This document shows, in pieces, positions 23,729-33,025 of a stretch of 43,210 bases of DNA. The stretch is from Paraburkholderia humisilvae. GTDB lineage: Bacteria > Pseudomonadota > Gammaproteobacteria > Burkholderiales > Burkholderiaceae. The stretch is from assembly GCF_902859855.1 (NCBI RefSeq), contig NZ_CADIKH010000053.1, forward strand, positions 1-43,210, written 5' to 3'. The notes below the pieces were generated by a model. That model was not told where the DNA came from, did not search any database, and was given only the letters and a program-made list of their open reading frames with translations. Made by a program: the position numbers and the translations under genes. The number at the start of each line of letters is the position of its first letter. The stretch's first letter is position 1.

Positions 23729-25822
23729 TCAGTCGGTGCCCGTCAGATGGTCGCCAACGTTCGCGCCGAATACGCGTTCGCGCAGCAACGCGAGTTGATC
23801 GCGCGCTTGCGCGGCCTTTTCGAATTCGAGGTTCTTCGCGTAGTCCATCATCTGCTTTTCGAGGCGCTTGATTTCCTTCGCAAGCTGCTTTTCGGACATA
23901 TCCTCGAACTTCGCGCGCTGCTGCTGCTCGCGCAGTTCGGTGCGCGCTTCGTCGGCGTTGTAGACACCATCGATGATGTCCTTGATCCGCTTGACGACGC
24001 CGCGCGGCACGATGCCCCTTTCCTCGTTGTACGCGATCTGCTTCGCACGCCGCCGCTCGGTTTCGTCGATCGCGCGACGCATCGAGTCGGTGATCGTGTC
24101 CGCGTACAGAATCGCCTTGCCGTTCACGTTGCGCGCCGCGCGGCCGATGGTCTGGATCAGCGAGCGCTCGGCGCGCAGGAAGCCCTCCTTGTCCGCGTCG
24201 AGAATCGCGACCAGCGACACCTCCGGGATGTCGAGCCCCTCGCGCAAAAGGTTGATGCCGACCAGCACGTCGAAGGTGCCAAGACGCAGATCGCGGATGA
24301 TTTCGACGCGCTCAACGGTGTCGATATCGCTGTGCAGATAACGCACCTTCACGCCGTGGTCCGCGAGGAATTCGGTCAGCTGCTCGGCCATGCGCTTGGT
24401 CAGCACCGTGACCAGCACGCGGTCGCCAGCCTTCACGCGCTCATTGATCTCGCCAAGCACGTCGTCGACCTGGCTGCGCGCCGGACGCACTTCGATTGCC
24501 GGGTCGACGAGTCCGGTCGGACGCACGACCTGCTCGGCCACCTGGCCGGCGGTCTTCTTTTCGTAGTCGGCGGGCGTCGCCGATACGAACACGACCTGGC
24601 GCATCTTGCGCTCGAACTCGTTGAACTTGAGTGGCCGGTTGTCGAGCGCCGACGGCAGACGAAAACCGTAGTCGACGAGATTTTCCTTGCGCGCGCGGTC
24701 GCCATTGTACATACCGTTCAACTGGCCAATCAGCACGTGCGACTCATCGAGCAGCATCAGCGCGTCGGGCGGCAGATAATCGACCAGCGTCGGCGGCGGC
24801 TCGCCTGGCAATGCGCCGGAAAAATGCCGCGAGTAGTTCTCAATGCCTTTGCAGAAGCCGAGTTCGTGCAGCATCTCGAGATCGAAGCGCGTGCGCTGTT
24901 CGAGGCGTTGCGCTTCGACGAGCTTGCCCTGCGAGTGGAAGAACTCGAGTCGCTCGCGCAGTTCGTCCTTGATCGTTTCGACCGCGCGCATCACGGTTTC
25001 GCGGGGCGTCACATAGTGCGACGACGGGTAGACGGTAAAGCGCAGGATCTTCTGACGCACGCGGCCTGTCAACGGATCGAACAGTTGCAACGTATCGATT
25101 TCATCGTCGAAGAGCTCGATGCGCACCGCCATTTCCGCGTGCTCGGCCGGAAACACATCGATCGTGTCGCCGCGCACGCGGAACGTGCCGCGCTGGAAAT
25201 CCGCCTCGTTTCGGGTGTACTGCATCGCGATCAGCCGCGCGATCACCTCACGCTGCCCGAGCCGATCGCCGGTTCTGAGCGTGAGGATCATCTGGTGGTA
25301 CTCGGACGGATTGCCGATACCGTAGATCGCCGATACGGTCGCGACGATCACCACGTCGCGGCGCTCCATCAGACTCTTGGTCGCCGACAGACGCATCTGC
25401 TCGATATGCTCGTTGATCGACGAGTCTTTCTCGATGAACAGGTCGCGCTGCGGCACGTACGCTTCCGGCTGGTAGTAGTCGTAGTACGACACGAAGTACT
25501 CGACCGCGTTGCGCGGAAAGAACTCACGAAACTCCGCATATAACTGCGCGGCGAGCGTCTTGTTCGGCGCGAACACGATGGCCGGGCGGCCGAGCCGCGC
25601 GATCGTGTTCGCCATTGTGTAAGTCTTGCCGGAGCCGGTCACGCCGAGCAGCGTCTGGAACGACAACCCGTCCTCGATGCCTTCGACGAGCGTCTCGATG
25701 GCGGTCGGCTGGTCGCCTGCCGGCTGATACGGCTGATAGAGCCTAAACGGCGAGTCTTCGAACTCGACGAACTTGGATTCGTCCAGCGTATCGTTGACTT
25801 CACTCAGGTGATGTTCGGACAT
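23729..25822 (-). CDS. uvrB: Excinuclease ABC subunit B
   Basis: UvrB is the damage-verifying helicase-like subunit of nucleotide excision repair; it receives DNA from UvrA and recruits UvrC. The 697-residue protein has Walker A GVTGSGKT (60-67), the damage-probing hairpin region YYDYYQPEAYVPQRD, the helicase motifs MLLDESHV and QTIGRAARN, and the C-terminal UVR domain IKRLEKQMMDYAKNLEFEKA. I chose the ATG at 25822 (MSEHHLSEVNDT); the open frame continues upstream without homology. No LexA box of the kind seen at imuA and dnaE2 is visible in the 384-base upstream region. Confidence 0.97.
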   Translation of the reverse strand: MSEHHLSEVNDTLDESKFVEFEDSPFRLYQPYQPAGDQPTAIETLVEGIEDGLSFQTLLGVTGSGKTYTMANTIARLGRPAIVFAPNKTLAAQLYAEFREFFPRNAVEYFVSYYDYYQPEAYVPQRDLFIEKDSSINEHIEQMRLSATKSLMERRDVVIVATVSAIYGIGNPSEYHQMILTLRTGDRLGQREVIARLIAMQYTRNEADFQRGTFRVRGDTIDVFPAEHAEMAVRIELFDDEIDTLQLFDPLTGRVRQKILRFTVYPSSHYVTPRETVMRAVETIKDELRERLEFFHSQGKLVEAQRLEQRTRFDLEMLHELGFCKGIENYSRHFSGALPGEPPPTLVDYLPPDALMLLDESHVLIGQLNGMYNGDRARKENLVDYGFRLPSALDNRPLKFNEFERKMRQVVFVSATPADYEKKTAGQVAEQVVRPTGLVDPAIEVRPARSQVDDVLGEINERVKAGDRVLVTVLTKRMAEQLTEFLADHGVKVRYLHSDIDTVERVEIIRDLRLGTFDVLVGINLLREGLDIPEVSLVAILDADKEGFLRAERSLIQTIGRAARNVNGKAILYADTITDSMRRAIDETERRRAKQIAYNEERGIVPRGVVKRIKDIIDGVYNADEARTELREQQQRAKFEDMSEKQLAKEIKRLEKQMMDYAKNLEFEKAAQARDQLALLRERVFGANVGDHLTGTD

Positions 25823-26206
25823 GGGCGGCATCCTGGGCCGGAAGCAAACGACTATTTTAGCGATTTGCGAAGCGGCGGGGCTGGGCGTTGGAACGCAGGT
25901 TAGGTGCAGCGAGTTGCAGGCAAGGGCCGATTGGCACGACTTTCCAGCACTTTGTCGATACGGCGGGCCTCGGCGGTCCGGCACTCAAACATGCCGCGCA
26001 CCGCGCACGCGGTCGGCCGGCGCCCGATAACGGCAGGTCGCATATATGGCCATCGCGCAGCATTCCAACAGATTTGCGCCTAAAAACGCGTGCGGATTCG
26101 CTACAATGGCAAGTTGCGCCGGCTGTCCACATCCGGTTGCCATGGCCGGATGCCATTTCAGAAGCCGTTCCGTCGCCGTCTCTCTATTCACTACTGCCGA
26201 ACCATC
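25823..26206. other. Divergent uvrB-tyrB intergenic region
   Basis: No gene is seen in these 384 bases. A TACAAT at 26102-26107 is a possible -10 element for tyrB. A CATCCGG/CCGGATG inverted repeat lies at about 26130-26152. No CTGT-N8-ACAG box is present. Confidence 0.4.
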
Positions 26207-27406
26207 ATGTCTCTCTTTTCCGCTGTCGAACTTGCCCCCCGCGACCCGATCCTGGGCCTGAACGAAGCCTTCAATGCCGATCCGCGCCCGACCAAGGTCA
26301 ATCTCGGCGTGGGCGTCTACACCAATGAAGAAGGCAAGATTCCGCTGCTGCGCGCAGTGCGCGATGCGGAAAAGGCACGTATCGAAGCAGCGCTGCCGCG
26401 CGGCTATCTGCCGATCGAAGGCATCGCCGTTTATGACGCAGCGGTCCAGCAACTGCTGCTCGGCAAGGACGCGCCGCTGATCGCGGCCGGCCGCGTGGTA
26501 ACGGCGCAAGCGCTCGGCGGCACCGGCGCGCTGAAAATTGGCGCAGATTTTCTCAAGCGTCTGAACCCGGCGGCCAAGGTCGCGATCAGCGACCCGAGCT
26601 GGGAAAACCACCGCGCGCTGTTCGAAGGCGCGGGTTTTGACGTGGTCTCGTATCCGTACTACGACGCAAAAACGAACGGTGTCAATTTCGAAGGCATGCT
26701 GACGGCCCTCAACAGTTATGCGCCGGGCACGGTCGTCGTACTGCACGCATGCTGCCACAACCCGACCGGCGTCGATCTGACGGCCGACCAGTGGCGCCAG
26801 GTCGTCGAAGTCGTGAAGGCACGTCAGCTGGTGCCGTTCCTCGATATCGCGTACCAGGGCTTTGGCGACAGCATCGATGCGGACGCAGCCGCAGTGCGTC
26901 TGTTCGCACAGTCGGAACTGAACGTGTTCGTCTCGTCGTCGTTCTCGAAGTCGTTTTCGCTGTATGGCGAGCGCGTCGGCGCACTGTCGATCATCACGAA
27001 CAGCAAGGAAGAAACCGCGCGCGTGCTGTCTCAACTGAAGCGCGTGATCCGCACCAACTATTCGAACCCGCCGACGCACGGCGGCTCGGTTGTCGCCGCT
27101 GTGCTCGGCTCGCCGGAACTGCGTGCGACGTGGGAAACGGAACTCGGCGAAATGCGCGACCGCATTCGCGCCATGCGTAACGGCCTCGTCGCACGTCTGC
27201 AGGCGGCGGGCGTGGACCGCGATTTCAGCTTCGTGAACGTGCAACGCGGCATGTTCTCGTACTCGGGCCTGACGGCCGCGCAGGTCGATCGGCTGCGTGA
27301 AGAGTTCGGCATTTATGCGGTCAGCACCGGCCGTATCTGTGTCGCGGCGCTCAATACGCGCAACCTCGATGTGGTCGCGAACGCGATTGCGCGCGTGTTG
27401 AAGTAA
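26207..27406 (+). CDS. tyrB: Aromatic amino acid aminotransferase
   Basis: This PLP-dependent class I aminotransferase acts on tyrosine, phenylalanine and aspartate with 2-oxoglutarate. The 399-residue protein has the typical aspartate aminotransferase gamma-proteobacterial layout: VNLGVGVYTNEEGK, GGTGAL near the PLP phosphate site, CHNPTGVD, FLDIAYQGFGD, the PLP lysine K248 in SSSFSKSFSLYGERVG, and the C-terminal substrate arginine region TGRICVAALN. The ATG at 26207 gives the expected MSLFSAVELAPRDPI start. It is divergent from uvrB. Aspartate aminotransferase is an alternative name for this specificity group. Confidence 0.95.
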   Translation: MSLFSAVELAPRDPILGLNEAFNADPRPTKVNLGVGVYTNEEGKIPLLRAVRDAEKARIEAALPRGYLPIEGIAVYDAAVQQLLLGKDAPLIAAGRVVTAQALGGTGALKIGADFLKRLNPAAKVAISDPSWENHRALFEGAGFDVVSYPYYDAKTNGVNFEGMLTALNSYAPGTVVVLHACCHNPTGVDLTADQWRQVVEVVKARQLVPFLDIAYQGFGDSIDADAAAVRLFAQSELNVFVSSSFSKSFSLYGERVGALSIITNSKEETARVLSQLKRVIRTNYSNPPTHGGSVVAAVLGSPELRATWETELGEMRDRIRAMRNGLVARLQAAGVDRDFSFVNVQRGMFSYSGLTAAQVDRLREEFGIYAVSTGRICVAALNTRNLDVVANAIARVLK

Positions 27407-27455
27407 AGCGGCACATGCGCCCGGCCGGACCGTTCGATCGGTCCGGACCGATGCG

Positions 27456-27485
27456 GGAAGCGGAAGCGGAAGCGGAAGCGGAAGC
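27456..27485. repeat. GGAAGC hexanucleotide tandem repeat (5 copies)
   Basis: Five perfect GGAAGC units run directly into the left arm of the tyrB terminator, whose first bases (AAGCGGC) continue the pattern. Slippage here could change copy number without touching the hairpin. Confidence 0.9.
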
Positions 27486-27514
27486 GGCACTGTAGAGTCA
27501 GTGCCGCTTTTTTG
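27482..27514 (+). terminator. Rho-independent terminator of tyrB
   Basis: The 11-bp stem AAGCGGCACTG (27482-27492) and CAGTGCCGCTT (27499-27509) has a 6-nt loop, followed by TTTTTTG. Confidence 0.9.
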
Positions 27515-27679
27515 TTTCGCGTCCTTTCATTTCGCTTTTTATTGCCCCTGCGTGTCGCCACTTCTTGTCGCCACTTTTTGCTTTTGCTCCGTTTCGGTTC
27601 GCCCCACGCCTGCTTCAATGGAAACGCCCGAACGAACACCTTTGCCAGCTTCGGCGCCGGGGCTGCAAACCTGCAAGCA

Positions 27680-28924
27680 TCAACGCATGTCGCGATGAAT
27701 ATCGTGCGTTATGAAGCCCGAGTCGTTGTCCGGCATATCGAGCCAGCCGGGCTGAGCGAGCGATGCGCGAATGTCCTCGAGTCCGCTTTGCCAGTGCTCG
27801 TGCATCGTCGACAAGCCGAACTGATAGTCCTTGTAGTGCCCTTCATACTCCTTGTTCCGGTAGATCAGGTGGATCACGTTGTAGCGCTTCGAACACGACA
27901 GTTCCTCGGCAAGCTTGCACCACGGATCATTGCGATGTTCGGGCCCGACGCGGTCTAGCAGCTCGCGCAGCACATGCCGGAAGCGCTGCGTACGCTGCAT
28001 CATGTCCGTGACAAGGCGTGTACGACTCGAATACTGAATGTCCTTGACCCGCCCTTGCACGTCGGTGACGTTGTCCGGCACCGGGCCGACCGCGCTCCAT
28101 AAGTCCACCTGGAACGCGAGCGTGTCGCGACGCGGCGTCGTCTGCGCGACCTGATTGAGCGGCGTGTTCGACATCAATCCGCCATCCCAGTAGTACTGGC
28201 CGTCGATCTCGACCGCGCCGAAACCGGGCGGCAGCGCGCCGGACGCCATGAAGTGCTCCGCCTTGAGCGTCGTGCCTGGGTGCGTGTTGTCGAAGTAGGC
28301 GAAGTTGCCGGTGCCGACATTGACCGCGCCGATCGACACACGCGTTTCCCCCGAGTTGATGCGATCGAAGTCGCAGAGCCGCTCGAGCGTTGCCTTGAGC
28401 GGCGTCGTGTCGTAGTAGCTGGCCAGTTGCGGTGGCCCGGACACGGTCGGCAGCGGCGGCGGAAAACGCGGCACGAAAAAGCCCTTCTGCCCGTCGACAA
28501 TCGCCCCCACCGCCTGCATCGCCGTGAATGCTTTGCGAACCGTGTCGGTGGAGTTGAAGAACGCGTGCTCGACGAATGGCGGCAACGGCGGCCCAAATGC
28601 AGGCTGGCAGATGGTCTCCCAGAACTCGCGCAGCCGCTCGATCCGGTGCTCGGGCGCATTGCCGGCAATAATCGCCGTGTTCAACGCGCCGATCGAAATG
28701 CCGGCGATCCAGTTCGGCAGGATGCCGGCCTCGTCGAGTCCCTGATACACGCCTGCCTGGTACGCACCGAGCGCGCCGCCGCCTTGCAGCATCAGCGCGA
28801 CCGTCTCGTACTGTGGCAGTTCGAGGTGCCGACTTGCGCCGATGCCGGCTGCGGCGCCCGCATGCTGACCGTTATCCTCGCCGGCCACGCCTGCGCGGGC
28901 CTCCTTGACGTTGCGTTGCGCCAT
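27680..28924 (-). CDS. Patatin-like phospholipase with DUF3734 C-terminus
   Basis: The 414-residue serine hydrolase has the patatin fold. The oxyanion loop GGGALGAYQAG (48-58), nucleophile Ser77 in GISIG and catalytic Asp247 in WDGGL form the expected dyad. The C-terminal third (about 290-400, with RYNVIHLIYRNKEYEGHYKDY shown in two parts: RYNVIHLIYRN and YEGHYKDYQF) matches the DUF3734 extension found in PHB-producing bacteria. It begins 15 nt after bdhA on the same strand, with GGGAG upstream, so the two form an operon. Lipid or PHB-granule turnover is a reasonable but unproven role. Confidence 0.9.
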   Translation of the reverse strand: MAQRNVKEARAGVAGEDNGQHAGAAAGIGASRHLELPQYETVALMLQGGGALGAYQAGVYQGLDEAGILPNWIAGISIGALNTAIIAGNAPEHRIERLREFWETICQPAFGPPLPPFVEHAFFNSTDTVRKAFTAMQAVGAIVDGQKGFFVPRFPPPLPTVSGPPQLASYYDTTPLKATLERLCDFDRINSGETRVSIGAVNVGTGNFAYFDNTHPGTTLKAEHFMASGALPPGFGAVEIDGQYYWDGGLMSNTPLNQVAQTTPRRDTLAFQVDLWSAVGPVPDNVTDVQGRVKDIQYSSRTRLVTDMMQRTQRFRHVLRELLDRVGPEHRNDPWCKLAEELSCSKRYNVIHLIYRNKEYEGHYKDYQFGLSTMHEHWQSGLEDIRASLAQPGWLDMPDNDSGFITHDIHRDMR

Positions 28925-28939
28925 TCGTGCTCTCCCTGT

Positions 28940-29737
28940 TTATTGCATATACCAGCCGTGGCTGACGATAAACGACTGGCCGGTCAATGCCGCCGTCGGG
29001 AACGCGGACAGGAACAACACCGTCTGCGCCACATCTTCGACGGTGGTGAACACGCCGTCCACCGTGCCGCCCAGCATCACGTGCTTGACCACCTCTTCCT
29101 CGCTGATGCCGAGTTCCTTCGCCTGCTCGGGGATCTGCTTGTCGACAAGCGGCGTGCGCACGAAGCCCGGGCAAACGACGTGCGAACGCACATTGTGCTT
29201 CGCGCCTTCCTTCGCAAGCACGCGCGCAAGTCCGAGCAGCGCATGCTTGGCGGCAACGTACGCCGACTTGAGCGGTGAAGCTTCATGCGAATGGACGGAA
29301 CCCATGTAGATCACGACGCCGCCGCGATCGCCGTTGTACATGTGCTTGAGCGCGGCCTTGGTGGTAAGGAACGCACCATCGACGTGGATCGCCTGCATTT
29401 TCTTCCAGTCGGAAAACGCGTAGTTCTCGATCGGGTTAACGATCTGAATGCCGGCGTTTGAAATCAGGATATCCACCGAACCGAACTCGGCGGCAACCTT
29501 GTCGATACCCTGATTGACCGCGTCTTCGTTCGTGACATCCATCGCGACGCCAATCGCTTTGCCGCCCGCGCTTTTGATTTCATCGGCAACCGCGTTCGCG
29601 CCTTGCTGGTTCAGGTCGGCGATCGCGACGGCGGCGCCGGCTTCCGACAACGTCAACGCGATCTGTTTGCCGATACCGCTAGCCGCGCCGGTGACGACCG
29701 CGACCTTGCCTTTCAGACTCGTATTCAATGACGACAT
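28940..29737 (-). CDS. bdhA: 3-hydroxybutyrate dehydrogenase
   Basis: BdhA oxidises (R)-3-hydroxybutyrate to acetoacetate with NAD+, the step after depolymerisation of the storage polymer PHB. The 265-residue short-chain dehydrogenase has the cofactor loop TGAASGIGKQIA, NAG in LISNAGIQ, catalytic Ser in MGSVHSHEAS and YxxxK in SAYVAAKHALLG, and the family end SHGWYMQ. Strong GGAGG precedes the ATG. It is the first gene of a pair with the patatin-like phospholipase. Confidence 0.94.
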   Translation of the reverse strand: MSSLNTSLKGKVAVVTGAASGIGKQIALTLSEAGAAVAIADLNQQGANAVADEIKSAGGKAIGVAMDVTNEDAVNQGIDKVAAEFGSVDILISNAGIQIVNPIENYAFSDWKKMQAIHVDGAFLTTKAALKHMYNGDRGGVVIYMGSVHSHEASPLKSAYVAAKHALLGLARVLAKEGAKHNVRSHVVCPGFVRTPLVDKQIPEQAKELGISEEEVVKHVMLGGTVDGVFTTVEDVAQTVLFLSAFPTAALTGQSFIVSHGWYMQ

Positions 29738-29954
29738 CCCGAACCTCCATGCAGTAGATGAACAATGAAACCATGGCGCGCGTGTGCCGTGAAGCTAGCC
29801 GAACGGCATATCCCGTCCGGACGAATGTTGCACCGCGGCCAGCGCTGCTATTGTGCATGAAGCTGAACGCGTAAAGCACCGATCACGTGCTGAGCGGAAT
29901 CGGATTAAGCTAAGCGGTTTTCACGCAGTTTTGGACAACCAGAAGGGGAATTGC

Positions 29955-30926
29955 ATGAACTATCGTCGTCTTGGCCGCTCCGGCCTGCAGGTCAGCGAGC
30001 TGTCGATCGGCTCGTGGGTCACTTACGGCAATCAGGTGGATCGCCGCGTCGCGCGTGAATCGCTCGCGGCGGCACGCGATGCCGGCATCAATTTCTTCGA
30101 CAACGCGGAAGTCTATGCAGGCGGCCAGTCCGAAGAAATCATGGGGCATGCGCTCAAGGAACTCGGTTGGTCGCGCGTCAGCTATGTCGTCTCCACGAAG
30201 TTCTTCTGGGGCCTCAATGAAGCACCGAACCAATACCACACGCTCAATCGAAAGTATTTGCTCAACGCCATCGACGCCTCGCTTGCACGCCTGCAGCTCG
30301 ACTACGTCGATCTCGTGTTCTGCCATCGGCCCGATCCGCATACGCCGATCGAGGAAACCGTATGGGCGATGAGCGACATGATCACGCGCGGCAAGGCGCT
30401 GTACTGGGGCACGTCGGAATGGAGCGCGGATGAAATTCGCGCGGCCTACGAAATTGCCGAACGGCATCACCTTCACAAGCCTGTCATGGAGCAACCGCAA
30501 TACAACCTGTTTTGCCGCAAACGCGTTGAAGAGGAATACAGCCGGCTCTACGAAGACATCGGCCTCGGCCTGACCACCTGGAGTCCGCTCGCTTCGGGCC
30601 TGTTGACTGGCAAATACCGCAACGGCGTGCCCGCCGGTAGCCGCGCCGAACTGCAAGGTTACGACTGGCTGCGTCATTCGCTGACCGACGCGAGCAAGAA
30701 CAGCATTGTGGGCAAGCTCGGTGAAGTCGCAAACGAACTCGGCTGCACGCTCGCGCAACTGGCGATCGGGTGGATCCTGACGAACCCGAACGTCAGCACG
30801 GTGATTACCGGCGCGTCGCGCGTCGAACAGATCGGCGAGAACATGAAGGCGCAAGACGTTACGTCAAAGATCACGCCGGAGATCAAGCAGCGCATCGAAG
30901 CGATCATCGGCGACTCGTTCAATTGA
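29955..30926 (+). CDS. Aldo/keto reductase of the Kv-beta/YghZ type
   Basis: This 323-residue NADPH-dependent reductase has a TIM-barrel fold. The catalytic tetrad is visible: D49 and Y54 in FFDNAEVYAGG, K82 in STKFFWG, and H124 in VFCHRPDP. The cofactor-binding end contains GASRVEQIGENMKA. The group resembles potassium-channel beta subunits and E. coli YghZ, which reduces methylglyoxal and L-glyceraldehyde 3-phosphate. The ATG at 29955 has AAGGGGA upstream. It is divergent from bdhA; the substrate is unknown. Confidence 0.9.
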   Translation: MNYRRLGRSGLQVSELSIGSWVTYGNQVDRRVARESLAAARDAGINFFDNAEVYAGGQSEEIMGHALKELGWSRVSYVVSTKFFWGLNEAPNQYHTLNRKYLLNAIDASLARLQLDYVDLVFCHRPDPHTPIEETVWAMSDMITRGKALYWGTSEWSADEIRAAYEIAERHHLHKPVMEQPQYNLFCRKRVEEEYSRLYEDIGLGLTTWSPLASGLLTGKYRNGVPAGSRAELQGYDWLRHSLTDASKNSIVGKLGEVANELGCTLAQLAIGWILTNPNVSTVITGASRVEQIGENMKAQDVTSKITPEIKQRIEAIIGDSFN

Positions 30927-31129
30927 GCGAATGCGTCGCATGCTCGGGGAGCGCGCGGCTCCGGGCACTGGCTAGTTCAGCATAACGTTTTAGTGGACCG
31001 CAATGCGGCGTCGCGTACTACAATACGCGCCCGCGTTGCGTGAACCGGCAACGCGCGGTACATGCGTCACCGGTCGGAACGGCCGGCACGTGCCTAATAT
31101 GTTTTTGGACACCCGCCCCGGATTCCACC

Positions 31130-31975
31130 ATGCTCAGTTATCGACACGCCTTTCACGCCGGCAATCACGCTGACGTTCTGAAACACGCGATGCTGGTCCA
31201 GTTGCTGCGCTATCTCGGTCAGAAAGACAAGGCGTACTGGTACATCGACACGCATGCGGGCGCCGGCGTGTACGCGCTAAAGGAAGGCTACGCGGCAAAA
31301 TCCGGCGAATCCACAAGCGGTATTGCGAAACTGTGGAAGCGCGATGACCTGCCGCCCGTGCTCGCCGACTACGTCGAGGAAGTCTGCGCGATCAATCCGG
31401 ACGGCGAGCTTCGCTACTATCCCGGCTCGCCCTATCTCGCGTATCGTCTGATGCGCGCACAGGACCGGATGCGCCTGTTCGAACTGCACAGCACCGAAAT
31501 CGAGGTACTCCGCCACAACTTTCGCGACGCGGGCCGGCGGGCCATGCTTTTCGCGGGAGACGGGCTTGACGGCATCAAGACGCTGCTGCCGCCGGCGCCC
31601 AGGCGTGCGCTGGTGCTGATCGATCCGTCGTACGAAGACAAACGCGACTATGCGCGCACGCTGACTTGCATCGAAGAGAGCCTGAAGCGCTTTGCCACCG
31701 GAACCTACGCGATCTGGTATCCACAGGTCGCGCGGCCCGAATCGCAGCGCTTCGCGGACCAACTCAAGCGGCTGCAGGAAAAAAACTGGCTGCATGTATC
31801 GCTGACCGTCGGCAGCCCGCCGACCGATGGATTCGGGCTGTTCGGCAGCGGCATGTTCATACTGAATCCACCGTTCACGCTGCCCCAGGCAATGAAGGAC
31901 ACGATGCCGTGGCTTGTCGAAGCATTGGGACAGGACAAGGCGGCGCAATTCAAGGTCGAATTTCGGCCGGACTAA
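31130..31975 (+). CDS. rlmJ: 23S rRNA (adenine2030-N6)-methyltransferase
   Basis: RlmJ methylates A2030 of 23S rRNA in the peptidyl transferase region. The 281-residue protein shows the family N-terminus MLSYRHAFHAGNHADVLKH, a SAM site with YIDTHAGAGVYAL, and the catalytic DPSY (D165-Y168) in LVLIDPSYEDK. The C-terminal end carries GSGMFILNPPFTL. The ATG at 31130 is chosen because it gives the invariant N-terminus; the open frame extends further upstream. It seems to be a single-gene transcription unit. Confidence 0.95.
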   Translation: MLSYRHAFHAGNHADVLKHAMLVQLLRYLGQKDKAYWYIDTHAGAGVYALKEGYAAKSGESTSGIAKLWKRDDLPPVLADYVEEVCAINPDGELRYYPGSPYLAYRLMRAQDRMRLFELHSTEIEVLRHNFRDAGRRAMLFAGDGLDGIKTLLPPAPRRALVLIDPSYEDKRDYARTLTCIEESLKRFATGTYAIWYPQVARPESQRFADQLKRLQEKNWLHVSLTVGSPPTDGFGLFGSGMFILNPPFTLPQAMKDTMPWLVEALGQDKAAQFKVEFRPD

Positions 31976-32008
31976 CGCAGTCCGGGGTGCCTTGGCCGGT
32001 GGGTTGTG

Positions 32009-32368
32009 CTACTGCGGCTGTGGGGCCGGACGCGGCGGTTGTGGACGCGGCCCGCCTGAGTGCGGCGGCTTTCCGGCGTTCGTCGGCAAATTGATGTACG
32101 GCGCCACATAAATCGGCGTCGAAGAATTATTGTACGGCGCCAGCTGCTCAGGCTGGGCTGCCGGCGTCGCCTGCACGATCGGCTGCTGGGACAGCGGCGC
32201 GTTCTGCAGCACGGTGCCGCTCTGGCCATCGCTAATGCCGTGTTGCGAGTCGAGGATCAGCGGCTGTCCGCCCGATGCCGCGAACGCAGACGAAGCCGCG
32301 AATGCCTGCGCCAGCAGCATCGAGGCTGCGGCGGTGATCACCAAATGGGTCGAACGGACCTTGAGCAT
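32009..32368 (-). CDS. Exported Pro/Gln-rich hypothetical protein
   Basis: The 119-residue product has a signal peptide (MLKVRSTHLVITAAASMLLA to AFA) and a low-complexity mature part with VLQNAPLSQQPIVQATPA, YNNSSTPIYVAPYINLP and a proline-rich tail PRPQPPRPAPQPQ. No domain is recognised. It is convergent with rlmJ, with 33 nt between the two stops. The start at 32368 was chosen for the signal peptide; the frame extends upstream to 32443. It is likely periplasmic or surface-associated. Confidence 0.65.
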   Translation of the reverse strand: MLKVRSTHLVITAAASMLLAQAFAASSAFAASGGQPLILDSQHGISDGQSGTVLQNAPLSQQPIVQATPAAQPEQLAPYNNSSTPIYVAPYINLPTNAGKPPHSGGPRPQPPRPAPQPQ

Positions 32369-32518
32369 AGGCGACGGGCAGATCAGATTAAGAGGCAACT
32401 TCAAGTGGGACAAACGCCTCGCGCGAAATGCGACGAAGTCCACACAAAAAAGTGCTTTACCTTACCGCAGTGGCAACGTTCAGACTAGTGAATATTGAGT
32501 GTACGGGTGCCAGTCATG

Positions 32519-32546
32519 ACAAAGCCCCGCTTGGCGGGGCTTTTTT
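32519..32546. terminator. Bidirectional terminator downstream of DUF3563 gene
   Basis: A perfect AAAGCCCCGC/GCGGGGCTTT stem with loop TTG is flanked by A and T runs (TTTTTT on the plus strand). It lies 33 nt beyond the stop of the DUF3563 gene. Confidence 0.85.
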
Positions 32547-32578
32547 CGCTTCGACGCAGGCTTTCGCCTACCACTGGC

Positions 32579-32725
32579 TTACAGCGTATAACCATTGGTT
32601 TCGAGCGCGCGGATCCGCTGTTCGAGTTGGACGATATCGGTCGACTCGGCGAGATACGCTTCGCGGCGGCTTTGTTCTGCGCTTTCGAACCAGTTGCTCA
32701 GTTTTTCGATGACAAACGCGATCAT
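32579..32725 (-). CDS. DUF3563 family protein, 48 aa
   Basis: This small protein of the DUF3563 family is found mainly in Burkholderiales and of unknown function. The product starts MIAFVIEKLSNWFESAEQ and contains the family pattern RREAYLAESTDIVQLEQRIR, predicted as two helices. I start at 32725, where TTGGAGAAACATC gives a ribosome site; a longer frame begins at 32770. It is cytoplasmic, with its own terminator. Confidence 0.85.
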   Translation of the reverse strand: MIAFVIEKLSNWFESAEQSRREAYLAESTDIVQLEQRIRALETNGYTL

Positions 32726-33025
32726 GATGTTTCTCCAAGGATCAGTATGAATCCCCGGTGGGTCGAACATCAGGGATTTCCCGTAAGAGGGTTAACCCGC
32801 ATTATAGACGTTCGGCGCGCTTATGCTAGTGAAATGCCTGAATTCTGTGCATTTAAATTTGGAACAATGCACCGTTTTTGTCAGAGCAAACGGTTGATTC
32901 TGATACGTTTTCCAACTGCAGGCCGGCGACAGGGAAACCTTCCATGCCAATTTGCACCGATTAAGTGCATGTTGACGCACTCGTGGCGAATCCCATCTCC
33001 ATCGCCCTCCCTACCCATCGATGGC
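32726..33025. other. Intergenic region with an NtrC-like palindrome
   Basis: These 300 bases upstream of the DUF3563 gene hold no gene. TGCACC-N5-AGTGCA at 32953-32969 differs by one base from the NtrC consensus TGCACC-N5-GGTGCA. The AT-rich stretch around 32840-32870 could hold the DUF3563 promoter. Confidence 0.35.

Noticed and set aside
25823..26206. SOS control of uvrB
   Set aside because: No CTGT-N8-ACAG site was found upstream, unlike imuA and dnaE2.
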